From GWE2-51-13 sp942492825 (lineage in GTDB: Bacteria > Bacillota_I > Bacilli_A > Erysipelotrichales > Erysipelotrichaceae), in the NCBI GenBank assembly GCA_942492825.1, contig OW818635.1:62001-126000 (forward strand): a stretch of DNA of 64,000 nt, given 5' to 3'. Under the pieces are notes generated by a model. It was not told the DNA's origin. It was given only the letters and a program-made list of their open reading frames with translations, and searched no databases. The translations under genes and the position numbers were made by a program. Shown here one piece after another: positions 9,110 to 17,931 of this stretch (the first letter of the stretch is position 1; each line of letters begins with the position of its first letter).

Positions 9110-9116
9110 AAGTAAA
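9088..9116 (-). promoter_or_regulatory. Promoter of the AbiE operon
   Basis: On the minus strand there is a TTTACT -35 (9111-9116), a 17-base spacer and a TACAAT -10 (9088-9093). It lies about 30 bases before the antitoxin start. Confidence 0.65.
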
Positions 9117-9190
9117 GAGTTTTCATCCTAATCTCTCTTGATGTTGTATTGAAGACTTTCGACTCCGACAGGGAATTTGGATTGTTCGAT

Positions 9191-9217
9191 TTAGCACTTA
9201 AATGTTGACAGTGCTAA
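9191..9217. promoter_or_regulatory. CIRCE operator 1 (HrcA binding site)
   Basis: TTAGCACTT-N9-CAGTGCTAA keeps the 9-9-9 CIRCE geometry with eight perfect base pairs. It covers the -35 hexamer of the hrcA promoter. Confidence 0.9.
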
Positions 9218-9233
9218 GCAGGGTGATTATAAT
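9205..9233 (+). promoter_or_regulatory. Sigma-A promoter of the hrcA operon
   Basis: Consensus TTGACA (9205-9210), a 17-base spacer and consensus TATAAT (9228-9233). It is overlapped by the first CIRCE and followed by the second. Confidence 0.9.
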
Positions 9234-9234
9234 A

Positions 9235-9261
9235 TTAGCAGACCTACCAGAAGAGTGCTAA
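9235..9261. promoter_or_regulatory. CIRCE operator 2, degenerate left arm
   Basis: TTAGCAGAC-N9-GAGTGCTAA has a perfect right arm and six of nine bases in the left arm. It spans the expected transcription start and runs into the hrcA ribosome site. Confidence 0.75.
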
Positions 9262-9275
9262 GGAGGTGAGTCGGA

Positions 9276-10304
9276 TTGCTGACACCACGAAAGATCGAAA
9301 TACTAAAAGCCATCGTCGAGGAATTCATCGCGACGGCGGAACCGGTCGGATCGAAGACGTTGGTTGAGAAATACAACCTGAACTATTCATCGGCCACCAT
9401 TCGCAGCGAAATGAACGAGTTGGAAGAGATGGAACTATTGGAGAAGACGCATACGTCCAGCGGACGCGTCCCGTCGACGCTCGGTTATCGCTTTTATGTC
9501 GAACACTTGATGGTCAGCAAGAAAGACGACCGACTCGAGCTTGCGTTGCGTGAAGTCTTCTCGGACCGCGATATGCGGATCGACGAAGTGATCCAACGCA
9601 GTTGCGATATCCTGTCGCAGATGACCCAATTGACCGCGATGGCCTTGGGACCTGAAGGCAGTGAACAAAAACTTGAGCACATCAACCTCTTTCCGATCGA
9701 CGACCATAGCGCTGTCGCGGTGTTCATCACCAGTCGGGGACATACGGAAAGCCGTCTGTTTAAATTCGACGAGGAAGTATCGGTCGACGAATTGTTGAAC
9801 TGTTGCAACATCCTCAACGAACGACTGACCGGCACGCCGCTGTTGGGTGTGGTCGAAAAGATGAAACTGATCGAACCGATTTTAGCTAAATCCGTCAAAC
9901 GGTATGAAGCCGTGTTCCGCGCCTTCTTCAACGCATTTATGAAATTCGCCAGCGACAATGTTTACTTTTCCGGCGCCAACAACATGTTGAACCAACCGGA
10001 GTTTGCGGATATCACCAAGTTGAAGCAGATGATGGGAATGCTTGAAAACAGCGCGCTTTGGCGCAACATCGGTAAGAATCAAGGGGATCTGAATTTGATC
10101 CGCAGCGACCATTCCAAGCTGGTATGGATGGACGACGTCGCCGTCATCAGCAACACTTTTACCATCAACGAAGGCGAATCCGGACAACTGATGGTTGTCG
10201 GACCGAGCCGGATGGAATATGACCGCATCGTTTCACTGATGGACTTCATGAGCGAAGCGATCGAGAAGATCTATGGCAAAGGAGGACGTCATGACCGAGA
10301 ATAA
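9276..10304 (+). CDS. hrcA: Heat-inducible transcription repressor HrcA
   Basis: This 342-aa repressor binds CIRCE elements and controls class I heat-shock genes. The N-terminal winged helix (MLTPRKIEILKAIVEEFIATAEPVGSK, then NYSSATIRSEMNELEEM) is typical. The start is TTG at 9276, nine bases after AGGAGG; no better in-frame start exists. HrcA heads the chaperone operon, overlapping grpE by 14 bases, and is presumably autoregulated through the two upstream CIRCE boxes. Confidence 0.96.
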   Translation: MLTPRKIEILKAIVEEFIATAEPVGSKTLVEKYNLNYSSATIRSEMNELEEMELLEKTHTSSGRVPSTLGYRFYVEHLMVSKKDDRLELALREVFSDRDMRIDEVIQRSCDILSQMTQLTAMALGPEGSEQKLEHINLFPIDDHSAVAVFITSRGHTESRLFKFDEEVSVDELLNCCNILNERLTGTPLLGVVEKMKLIEPILAKSVKRYEAVFRAFFNAFMKFASDNVYFSGANNMLNQPEFADITKLKQMMGMLENSALWRNIGKNQGDLNLIRSDHSKLVWMDDVAVISNTFTINEGESGQLMVVGPSRMEYDRIVSLMDFMSEAIEKIYGKGGRHDRE

Positions 10305-10848
10305 ACCGGTGACACCGGAAACGGAACAACCGCAAGAAACAGTCAAAGAAGAAGAGCATACCCACAAGAAACACCGACATACCAAAGAAGAATTCGAGAA
10401 ATTCGAAGCGCAGATCGCTACACTCGAAGGTGAAAACCAACGATTGCAGAACGAGTATTATAAAGCCTATGCGGATACGCAGAATCTGCGGAAACGCTTG
10501 GAAGCGGATTTCGAACTTCGTCAAAAGTACCGCATTCAGAGTTTCGCGTTGGACATCTTGACCGCCATCGACAACTTGGAACGCGCGATCGTTTCGGCCA
10601 ACGCCGTGGATGCATCGCTGGCGAAAGGTTTCGAGATGGTCTATGACCAATTGATCAGCGCCCTAAAAAAAGAAGGCGTCGAGATCGTCAATCCTGAAAA
10701 CGAAGCCTTCGATTCGAACTTCCATCAGGGATTGATGACGGAAACCGTCGAAGGGGTCGAACCTGGACACGTCTTACAGGTACTACAAAAAGGATACAAA
10801 CTCAAGGACCGCATCTTGCGGGCCGCGCTGGTCAAAGTCAGCGAATAA
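10291..10848 (+). CDS. grpE: Nucleotide exchange factor GrpE
   Basis: GrpE releases ADP from DnaK. The protein is about 185 aa with an acidic, charged N-terminus, a long coiled coil (FEKFEAQIATLEGENQRLQNEYYKAYADTQNLRKR) and the C-terminal beta domain (VLQVLQKGYKLKDRILRAALVKV). The frame opens at 10273, but GGAGG at 10281-10285 places initiation at 10291 (MTENKPV). It sits between hrcA and dnaK in the standard order. Confidence 0.95.
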   Translation: MTENKPVTPETEQPQETVKEEEHTHKKHRHTKEEFEKFEAQIATLEGENQRLQNEYYKAYADTQNLRKRLEADFELRQKYRIQSFALDILTAIDNLERAIVSANAVDASLAKGFEMVYDQLISALKKEGVEIVNPENEAFDSNFHQGLMTETVEGVEPGHVLQVLQKGYKLKDRILRAALVKVSE

Positions 10849-10869
10849 ATCAAGGAAAGAGGGAAACAT

Positions 10870-12678
10870 ATGAGCAACAAAATCATCGGTATCGACTTAG
10901 GTACCACCAATTCCTGCGTCGCCATCATGGAGGGCGGGGAAGTCAAAGTCATCACCAATCCGGAAGGCAACCGGACCACGCCTTCGGTCGTCGCGTTTAA
11001 AAACGGCGAACGCATCGTCGGCGATTCCGCCAAACGTCAATTGGTCACCAATCGTGAATCCGTTTACTCGATCAAACGAAAAATGGGCACTAACCAGACC
11101 GTTACGTTGGAAGGCAAGACCTACACACCGCAGGAAATCTCCGCGATGATCCTGGGATATATGAAATCATACGCCGAAGACTACTTAGGCGAAAAAGTCA
11201 CCCGTGCGGTCATCACCGTTCCGGCCTACTTCAACGACGCGCAACGTCAAGCGACCAAGGATGCCGGGAAGATCGCCGGTTTGGAAGTCGAACGCATCAT
11301 CAACGAACCGACCGCGGCCGCGTTGGCGTATGGGATCGATAAGACTGATAAGGAACAGAAAGTCCTCGTCTTCGACTTAGGCGGCGGGACCTTCGACGTT
11401 TCGATCCTCGAATTGGCCGACGGAACCTTCGAAGTTCTATCGACATCGGGCGACAACCTGCTCGGTGGCGACGATTTCGACGAAATCATCGTCAAATGGT
11501 TGGTTGAAGACTTTAAGAAAGAAAACGGCGTCGACTTGAGCCAAGACAAAATGGCTTTACAACGCTTAAAGGAATCCGCTGAAAAGGCGAAGAAAGAACT
11601 TTCTTCCACAGTCAACGCCCAAATTTCCTTACCGTTTATTTCGGCGGGAGCCAACGGACCGTTGCATATCGATACGACCTTAAGCCGTGCTAAATTCGAA
11701 GAAATGACCCGTTCCTTGTTGGATCGTACGATCCAACCTGTCCGTCAAGCGTTAAAAGATGCCGGATTGACCAAGAATGATATCCACCAAGTCTTGTTGG
11801 TTGGCGGGATGACCCGTATGCCAGCCGTTGTTGAAATCATCAAACGCGAACTCGGCAAAGAACCCAACAAATCCGTCAACCCGGACGAAGTCGTTGCGAT
11901 CGGTGCGGCCATTCAAGGTGCGGTCATCGGCGGCGACGTTAAAGATGTTCTATTGTTAGACGTTACGCCGCTTTCCTTAGGCATTGAAACCATGGGCGGT
12001 GTCATGACGGTATTGATTCCCCGTAACACCACCATTCCGACGACCAAGTCGCAAGTCTTCTCCACCGCAGCCGACAATCAGCCGGCGGTCGACATCAACG
12101 TCCTGCAAGGGGAACGTCCGATGGCCAAAGATAACAAGACTCTCGGTTTGTTTAAACTCGACGGGATCGCTGCGGCGCCTCGTGGCGTACCGCAAATCGA
12201 AGTCTCCTTCGATATCGACGTCAACGGGATCGTCCATGTCAGCGCTTTGGACAAGGGCAACAATAAGAAACAATCTATCACGATCTCCGGATCGTCGGGC
12301 TTAAGCGATGAAGAAATCCAACGCATGGTCCGTGATGCCGAAGAACACAAGGCGGAAGACGAACGGTTGAAAGAAGAAGCCGAGTTGAAGAACAAGGCGG
12401 AACAATTCATCCACCAGATCAACAAGTCCTTGGAAACGGAAAATGCCGGCGTTACCGAACAACAGAAAGCGGAAGTCACCAAGTTGCGTGATGAACTGCA
12501 GAAAGCCTTGGATGAAAATAACATCGATGTCTTGAAGGCGAAGATCGATGAACTTGAAAAAGCGGCGCATGCGATGGCGGAAGCGATGTATGCTACACAG
12601 GATGCGCAAAACGCGACCGAAGGAAACAAAGCCGATGACGACAATGTCGTCGATGCGGATTTCACCGAGAAGAAATGA
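10870..12678 (+). CDS. dnaK: Chaperone protein DnaK (Hsp70)
   Basis: This 602-aa protein has complete Hsp70 signatures: IGIDLGTTNSCVAIMEGG at the N-terminus, VFDLGGGTFDVSILE, and VLLVGGMTRMPAV. The substrate-binding domain and acidic C-terminal lid follow, with the terminal DDDNVVDADF signature. It is an ATP-driven folding chaperone working with DnaJ and GrpE. GAGGG precedes the ATG. A 9-bp hairpin without a T-run follows the stop, before dnaJ. Confidence 0.98.
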   Translation: MSNKIIGIDLGTTNSCVAIMEGGEVKVITNPEGNRTTPSVVAFKNGERIVGDSAKRQLVTNRESVYSIKRKMGTNQTVTLEGKTYTPQEISAMILGYMKSYAEDYLGEKVTRAVITVPAYFNDAQRQATKDAGKIAGLEVERIINEPTAAALAYGIDKTDKEQKVLVFDLGGGTFDVSILELADGTFEVLSTSGDNLLGGDDFDEIIVKWLVEDFKKENGVDLSQDKMALQRLKESAEKAKKELSSTVNAQISLPFISAGANGPLHIDTTLSRAKFEEMTRSLLDRTIQPVRQALKDAGLTKNDIHQVLLVGGMTRMPAVVEIIKRELGKEPNKSVNPDEVVAIGAAIQGAVIGGDVKDVLLLDVTPLSLGIETMGGVMTVLIPRNTTIPTTKSQVFSTAADNQPAVDINVLQGERPMAKDNKTLGLFKLDGIAAAPRGVPQIEVSFDIDVNGIVHVSALDKGNNKKQSITISGSSGLSDEEIQRMVRDAEEHKAEDERLKEEAELKNKAEQFIHQINKSLETENAGVTEQQKAEVTKLRDELQKALDENNIDVLKAKIDELEKAAHAMAEAMYATQDAQNATEGNKADDDNVVDADFTEKK

Positions 12679-12683
12679 TTTCC

Positions 12684-12705
12684 AAGCCTAGGACACCCTA
12701 GGCTT
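12684..12705 (+). other. Intercistronic hairpin between dnaK and dnaJ
   Basis: A perfect 9-bp stem (12684-12692 with 12697-12705, loop ACAC) in the 43-base gap has no T-run after it. It is more likely an mRNA-stability or partial attenuation structure than a full terminator, and may lower dnaJ relative to dnaK. Confidence 0.6.
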
Positions 12706-12721
12706 GCCTTACGGAGGGACT

Positions 12722-13846
12722 ATGGCAGAAAAACGCGACTATTACGAGGTGTTGGGACTTAAGAAAGATGCCAATGATGCGGACATCAAAAAAGCATATC
12801 GCACTTTGGCGAAGAAGTACCATCCCGACATGAACAAAGAAGCCGGCGCCGATAAGCAATTCAAAGAAGTCCAGGAAGCGTATGAAACCCTAAGTGATCC
12901 GCAAAAACGCGCCACCTATGACCAATTCGGTCATGCGGGCATGGATGGAGCGGGATTTGGTGGTTTCAACGGCGGTTTCGGCGGCTTTCAATCCGGTGGT
13001 TTCGAAGACCTCAACGACATCTTCGGATCCTTTTTCGGCGGAGGGTTCTCCCAAGGTTCGCGTCGTCAGACCGGACCGTCCCGCGGCGAAGACCGCTTGA
13101 TGCAGATGAAGATCGACTTTATGGAAGCGGTGTTCGGGAAAGAAACCTCGATCCAGTTGGATGTGGATGAAACCTGTACCGAATGTTTAGGTAGCGGCGC
13201 CCGCAACAAGGAAGACATCAAAGTCTGTCCGACCTGCAACGGTCGCGGTTCCGTCACCACCCAACAACGCACACCCTTCGGTGTCTTCCAGTCTTCCGGC
13301 GTTTGTCCGGAATGCCAAGGAACCGGCAAGAAGATCCTTAATCGATGCAAGAAATGCAACGGGAAAGGCTATGAACACAAGCATGTCACAGTCGATGTGA
13401 AGATTCCCGCGGGGATCCAATCCGGCCAACAACTGCGTGTCAACGGAAAAGGCGAACGCGGAGCCAACGGCGGACCTAACGGCGATCTCTATATCGAAAT
13501 CTTGGTCGCCAAACATAAGTTCTTCCAACGCGACGGAAAAGACATCCGCATTACGATTCCCTTATCCACCTTGGATGCGACCTTGGGAACGAAGATCGAT
13601 GTCCCGACCGTCCATGGCGATGTGGAACTGAACATTCCGGCCGGAACCCAACATGGGACTCAGTTTAGAATCAAAGGAAAAGGTGTCACCGATCTACGTT
13701 CCAACACGATGGGTGATCAATATGTCGAAGTGACCTTACAGGTCGAGGATAAGTTGTCCAAAGAAGAAAAAGAGCTTTACGAAAAACTGAAGAAACTTCA
13801 AACGAAAGAAAGTCCTTTCGAACGGTTCAAAAAAACATTTAGGTAA
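12722..13846 (+). CDS. dnaJ: Chaperone protein DnaJ
   Basis: This 374-aa co-chaperone stimulates DnaK ATPase. The J domain carries the HPD motif (KKYHPDMNKE). A Gly/Phe-rich linker (GFGGFNGGFGGFQSGGF) follows. The zinc domain has four CxxCxGxG repeats: CTECLGSG, CPTCNGRG, CPECQGTG and CKKCNGKG. The ATG at 12722 is chosen because GGAGGG precedes it; an in-frame TTG at 12704 lies in the hairpin. The stop is inside the left arm of the terminator. Confidence 0.97.
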   Translation: MAEKRDYYEVLGLKKDANDADIKKAYRTLAKKYHPDMNKEAGADKQFKEVQEAYETLSDPQKRATYDQFGHAGMDGAGFGGFNGGFGGFQSGGFEDLNDIFGSFFGGGFSQGSRRQTGPSRGEDRLMQMKIDFMEAVFGKETSIQLDVDETCTECLGSGARNKEDIKVCPTCNGRGSVTTQQRTPFGVFQSSGVCPECQGTGKKILNRCKKCNGKGYEHKHVTVDVKIPAGIQSGQQLRVNGKGERGANGGPNGDLYIEILVAKHKFFQRDGKDIRITIPLSTLDATLGTKIDVPTVHGDVELNIPAGTQHGTQFRIKGKGVTDLRSNTMGDQYVEVTLQVEDKLSKEEKELYEKLKKLQTKESPFERFKKTFR

Positions 13847-13864
13847 CGGTTTCCGTTACCTTTC
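13841..13864 (+). terminator. Hairpin after dnaJ
   Basis: A 9-bp stem (13841-13849 with 13853-13861, loop TTT) has only a short T-run. It probably ends the hrcA operon, possibly leakily into clpB. Confidence 0.55.
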
Positions 13865-13877
13865 AAAAAGACATGGA

Positions 13878-13904
13878 TTGGCAGTTAAGCGTATAGAGTG
13901 CCAA
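13878..13904. promoter_or_regulatory. CIRCE-like operator before clpB
   Basis: TTGGCAGTT-N9-GAGTGCCAA has the exact 9-9-9 CIRCE geometry. The outer arms TTGGCA/TGCCAA differ from the canonical TTAGCA/TGCTAA by a compensated A-to-G and T-to-C pair. It ends a few bases before the clpB ribosome site. Confidence 0.55.
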
Positions 13905-13921
13905 AACGGAGGTGAAATTGT

Positions 13922-16489
13922 ATGAACTTCGAGCAGTTTACCGAAAAACTCCAGCAAATCCTGATGCGTTCGTTTAATTACGCCGTTTCAAACCGTCATC
14001 CCGAAGTCAATACCGCGCATGTGCTGCGTGAGATCTTGGCGGATGATGTCGTGGACGGAATCTTGGCGAAAGTCGAATTGGATAAAGGTTCGCTGATTCA
14101 ATTTGTGGAAGGGCAGGTTTCCCGCATCGCCACCAGTTCCCAAGAAGGACAACCCGTGATTTCATCCGAGCTCAACCAAAGCATCATCGACGCGATGCGT
14201 GAATCGCAGAAGAACGGTGAGAAATATCTGGGTGCCGCGACGCTTTTCATCACGTTGTTATTCAATCGTTGGTCCGCTTCGCATGGCTTGATCGATGCGT
14301 TCAAACCGGATAAGAAAGCACTTTTAAAAGCATTATCCGAACGTAGTGCAAACGTAAAACCGGACAACCCAGGCTTTGAAAATCAACTTGAAGCACTAAG
14401 CAAATATGGAAAAGATCTGGTCGAAGAAGTCAAATCCGGCAAGATCGATCCGATCATCGGACGTGACGAAGAAATCCGACGTGTCATCCAAATCCTTTCC
14501 CGTAAAACCAAAAACAATCCCGTACTGATCGGTGAACCGGGAGTCGGTAAGACCGCGATCGTCGAAGGGTTGGCATGGCGCATCATGAAAGGCGATGTCC
14601 CGTTTGGACTCAAAGAAAAGAAACTCATCGAACTCGACATGGGTTCATTGATCGCCGGAGCCAAGTATCGCGGTGAGTTTGAAGAACGCCTTAAAGCCGT
14701 TCTCAACGAAGTAAAAGCCGCCGACGGACAAATCATATTGTTCATCGACGAAATCCACAACTTGGTCGGTGCCGGAAAAGCCGAAGGCGCGATCGACGCC
14801 GCCAATCTCTTGAAACCGATGTTGGCTCGTGGGGAACTCCGTTGTATCGGTGCGACGACCTACGACGAGTATCGCAAACACATGGAAAAAGATGCGGCTT
14901 TGGAACGTCGTTTCCAGAAGATCCAAGTGGACGAACCTTCAGTCGAAGATACGATCTCCGTCTTGCGCGGACTCAAAGATCGTTACGAGAGTCACCATGG
15001 CGTACGTATCTTGGATGAAGCCATCATTGCGGCAGCGACCTTAAGCAACCGTTATATCACCGATCGTTTCCTTCCGGACAAAGCGATCGATTTGATCGAC
15101 GAAGCCTGTGCGTCCATTCGGGTCGAAATGGATTCCATGCCGACCGAATTGGATGAATTGACGAGGAAGATCATGCAACTGGAGATCGAAGAAACCGCAC
15201 TGAAGAAAGAAACCGACGATCGAACCCTCGATCGATTGGACGAATTACGTAAAGAATTAGCCAATCTGAAAGAACAAAGAGACATTCTCTATTCGAAGTG
15301 GCAACAGGAAAAAGAAGTGTTGGATGCTTCGAAGACCTACAAGGAACAACTCGAAAAAGCGAAGTTGGATCTGGAACAAGCGCAAAACGAAACGCGTTAT
15401 GAAGAAGCGGCCAAACTTCAATACGACACGATTCCGAACCTGGAGAAGAAGATCAAGGAAAGCGCCGAACGCGTCAAAGATGATGCGCTGATCCAAGAGA
15501 TCGTCGACGAAGAACTCATCGCGAAGATCGTTTCGCGTCGGACCCACATCGAAGTCAACAAGCTTCTTTCGACCGAACGTACCAAACTGCTTAATCTGGA
15601 AAACATCCTACGTCAACGGGTCATCGGACAAGATGACGCCTTAAACAAAGTCGTCGATGCGATCTTACGTTCGAAAGCGCAGATCCAAGACGAACGTCGA
15701 CCGATCGGCTCCTTCATGTTCCTCGGTCCCACAGGGGTCGGGAAGACCGAAGTCGCCAAAGCCCTCGCCCAACAACTCTTCGATGATGAAACCCGTATCG
15801 TACGCATCGACATGAGCGAATACATGGAAAAGCATTCCGTGTCACGTTTGATCGGTGCCCCTCCGGGATATGTCGGCTATGACGAAGGCGGTCAGTTAAC
15901 CGAAGCCGTACGCCGCAAACCCTACAGTATCATTCTGTTGGACGAGATCGAAAAAGCACATCCTGATGTCTTCAATATCCTGCTTCAGGTCTTGGATGAA
16001 GGCAAACTCACCGACAATAAAGGTGTCCATGTCGACTTCCGAAATACCTTGATCATCATGACCTCCAACCTCGGGGCACATTTCGCCTTTGAGGAAAACC
16101 TCGAGGTACGGGAACAACATTACCTCCAGGAAGTCGCACGAACCTTTAAACCGGAGTTCGTCAACCGCTTGGACGAAATCATCGTCTTCAACGCCCTCAG
16201 TCGTCCGGTCATCGCGAAAATCGCCGACAAGTTCATCCGCGAACTCGCCGATCGACTCGCACTCCGTCACTTCAATCTCGAAGTCACCCAAAGCGCCCGC
16301 GATCGCATCCTGGAACAGGGATTCGATCCCGAATTCGGTGCGCGGCCGATGAAACGACACATTCAAAAAGCCATCGAAACCAAGGTTGCACGCCTGATCA
16401 TCGCGCAGAATCCACCCGAAGATGTCACCTTGATCGTGGATACGTCGCAAGATGACTATGAAGTGAAAATCAAAACCCATCTCAATTGA
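13922..16489 (+). CDS. clpB: ATP-dependent disaggregase ClpB
   Basis: This Hsp100 protein of 855 aa rescues aggregated proteins together with DnaK. It has an N-terminal Clp-N repeat domain, AAA-1 with Walker A GEPGVGKT near residue 204, a long middle coiled coil (about residues 395-530) that marks ClpB rather than ClpC, and AAA-2 with GPTGVGKT near residue 602. The C-terminal GFDPEFGARPMKR is typical. GGAGG precedes the ATG. The position just after dnaJ and the CIRCE-like box suggest HrcA control rather than CtsR. Confidence 0.97.
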   Translation: MNFEQFTEKLQQILMRSFNYAVSNRHPEVNTAHVLREILADDVVDGILAKVELDKGSLIQFVEGQVSRIATSSQEGQPVISSELNQSIIDAMRESQKNGEKYLGAATLFITLLFNRWSASHGLIDAFKPDKKALLKALSERSANVKPDNPGFENQLEALSKYGKDLVEEVKSGKIDPIIGRDEEIRRVIQILSRKTKNNPVLIGEPGVGKTAIVEGLAWRIMKGDVPFGLKEKKLIELDMGSLIAGAKYRGEFEERLKAVLNEVKAADGQIILFIDEIHNLVGAGKAEGAIDAANLLKPMLARGELRCIGATTYDEYRKHMEKDAALERRFQKIQVDEPSVEDTISVLRGLKDRYESHHGVRILDEAIIAAATLSNRYITDRFLPDKAIDLIDEACASIRVEMDSMPTELDELTRKIMQLEIEETALKKETDDRTLDRLDELRKELANLKEQRDILYSKWQQEKEVLDASKTYKEQLEKAKLDLEQAQNETRYEEAAKLQYDTIPNLEKKIKESAERVKDDALIQEIVDEELIAKIVSRRTHIEVNKLLSTERTKLLNLENILRQRVIGQDDALNKVVDAILRSKAQIQDERRPIGSFMFLGPTGVGKTEVAKALAQQLFDDETRIVRIDMSEYMEKHSVSRLIGAPPGYVGYDEGGQLTEAVRRKPYSIILLDEIEKAHPDVFNILLQVLDEGKLTDNKGVHVDFRNTLIIMTSNLGAHFAFEENLEVREQHYLQEVARTFKPEFVNRLDEIIVFNALSRPVIAKIADKFIRELADRLALRHFNLEVTQSARDRILEQGFDPEFGARPMKRHIQKAIETKVARLIIAQNPPEDVTLIVDTSQDDYEVKIKTHLN

Positions 16490-16516
16490 AAACGTCCTGA
16501 GCGGACGTTTTCGTTT
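16488..16516 (+). terminator. Terminator of clpB
   Basis: A 10-bp stem (16488-16497 with 16503-16512, loop TGAGC) overlaps the stop codon and is followed by GTTT. Confidence 0.7.
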
Positions 16517-16557
16517 GGATAGATTCATGAGTAGTATCTGATTTTCTTAAATTCGAT

Positions 16558-16950
16558 TCAGTGGTTACTCTTTGGGCTTGTTAGCAGAATGATCGTGCAA
16601 CAACCCGCGATGAATGCGGCAAGGCTAGAAGAAAACTCAAGCGTTTTTCCATAGAACACAAAGAAGGTTCCGGTCATAAAGAATGGAATCACCAAGAGTA
16701 CAAGAATGGATACTACGAGTGTTGGCAGTGCTTCGGATTTCAAGGATGGAAGCATTGGATTTCCAACCAAAAGAACGACTCCGGACAGGGAGAATGCGAT
16801 AAGGCGAGCCGCATAATTCAAAAAGATAAAACGTAAAACGGAGTTTTCGAGGAAATTGAGTTCGAGCGTGTTGATGTACCGGTTTGCGACATAGAAAATG
16901 AAACCAATCAGGATGAATCGGACAAGAATCAGCGTCATTCTTCGAAACAT
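16558..16950 (-). CDS. Small integral membrane protein, unknown
   Basis: This protein of about 130 aa has four predicted membrane segments (TLILVRFILIGFIFYV, LIAFSLSGVVLLVG, LPTLVVSILVLLVIPFF, SLAAFIAGCCTIILL). I do not recognise a family. The start at 16950 is preferred over 16965 because a GGGGGG stretch lies eight bases before it. It is a monocistronic gene with its own promoter (16982-17009), pointing toward clpB. Confidence 0.65.
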   Translation of the reverse strand: MFRRMTLILVRFILIGFIFYVANRYINTLELNFLENSVLRFIFLNYAARLIAFSLSGVVLLVGNPMLPSLKSEALPTLVVSILVLLVIPFFMTGTFFVFYGKTLEFSSSLAAFIAGCCTIILLTSPKSNH

Positions 16951-16981
16951 TGAGAAGCCCCCCATTTCTTTAAAAGTGAAT

Positions 16982-17009
16982 ATTATATAGGTAAATTATC
17001 CATAGTTAA
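16982..17009 (-). promoter_or_regulatory. Promoter of the small membrane protein gene
   Basis: On the minus strand: TTAACT (17004-17009), a 16-base spacer and TATAAT (16982-16987). The rest of the AT-rich gap up to 17194 shows no other clear signal. Confidence 0.55.
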
Positions 17010-17194
17010 CTTCATACTACTCCATGTTTTTTTTCTGTAAACGATTTTCAAAATATAACCCAAAAAAAGTTAATAATTCCAAACTTTCATCGGTGGAATA
17101 AAAATTGCTCAAATCTAGAAATGTTACTGTTTGAATTTGATACCAGATATTGATAGGGTGAACAGAATTTCATACTAGGTTTCCAAGTGAGTGT

Positions 17195-17222
17195 TTTACC
17201 TCCCGACAAAGCAGTGTATACT
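17195..17222 (+). promoter_or_regulatory. Promoter of the LUD-domain gene
   Basis: TTTACC (17195-17200), a 16-base spacer and TATACT (17217-17222), 18 bases before the start codon. Confidence 0.5.
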
Positions 17223-17240
17223 AAGAAGGAGGTGACAACT

Positions 17241-17873
17241 ATGGACATTCATTCTGAAACAATCATCAACAAGCAGTTGGATCGTGCGATCCGTAATTTA
17301 CGACTCCATCAATTCGAAACAACCGTATTGGATAAAAGGGAACATGTGATTCCGTTTTTACAAGCGCAGATCGAAGAAGGGGCAAGCGTCGCGGTCGGCG
17401 GATCGATGACGTTAACGCAGTGCGGCGTATTGGATTGGTTGCGTGGGGGACATGTAAAGTTCATCGACCGCTATGCGCAAAATATCGACGTCAACGATGC
17501 GTTTCGTGCGTCGTTCAGCGCCGATGTATTGTTGACTTCCAGCAATGCGGTGACCATCGAAGGCGAATTGGTCAATACCGACGGGACGGGCAACCGTGTC
17601 GCGGCGTTGATCTACGGACCGAAGAAAGTATATGTCATCGTCGGTATCAATAAACTCGTCTTTACGCGTGATCAAGCGCAACAACGGATCCGTGAAGTCG
17701 CGGCTCCCATGAACAACGAACGTCTCAACCGCGATACCCCGTGTCGTCAAACCGGGGAATGTGTCGACTGCATCAATCCGCAACGAATTTGCAGCGCCAA
17801 CGTCGTTTTAAACCGCAGTCATGTCGCCGGCCGGATCCATATCGTCTTCGTAAAGGAACAGCTCGGTTACTAG
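17241..17873 (+). CDS. LUD-domain (LutC/YkgG-like) protein
   Basis: This protein of about 210 aa belongs to the LUD superfamily, whose LutB/LutC members take part in lactate oxidation to pyruvate. Family features are VAVGGSMTLTQCGVLDWL, SSNAVTIEGELVNTDGTGNRVAALIYGPKKV and a C-terminal cysteine cluster (CRQTGECVDCINPQRIC). It stands alone, without LutA or LutB, so the substrate is uncertain. The ATG at 17241 has AGGAGGTGA upstream; the frame opens earlier at 17187 without support. Confidence 0.85.
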   Translation: MDIHSETIINKQLDRAIRNLRLHQFETTVLDKREHVIPFLQAQIEEGASVAVGGSMTLTQCGVLDWLRGGHVKFIDRYAQNIDVNDAFRASFSADVLLTSSNAVTIEGELVNTDGTGNRVAALIYGPKKVYVIVGINKLVFTRDQAQQRIREVAAPMNNERLNRDTPCRQTGECVDCINPQRICSANVVLNRSHVAGRIHIVFVKEQLGY

Positions 17874-17931
17874 GGGGACTTGCGCCTTGACGATGTTTTG
17901 TGTAGAATAATGGATTGTAACGGAGATCCCA

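Noticed and set aside
12078..12665. 195-aa open frame antisense to dnaK
   Set aside because: Shadow frame with Ser/Cys-rich low-complexity sequence and no start signals.
13862..13921. CtsR operator before clpB
   Set aside because: No direct GGTCAAA heptad repeat; the inverted repeat fits CIRCE geometry instead.
15896..16528. 210-aa open frame antisense to clpB
   Set aside because: Shadow of the strongly conserved ClpB C-terminus.
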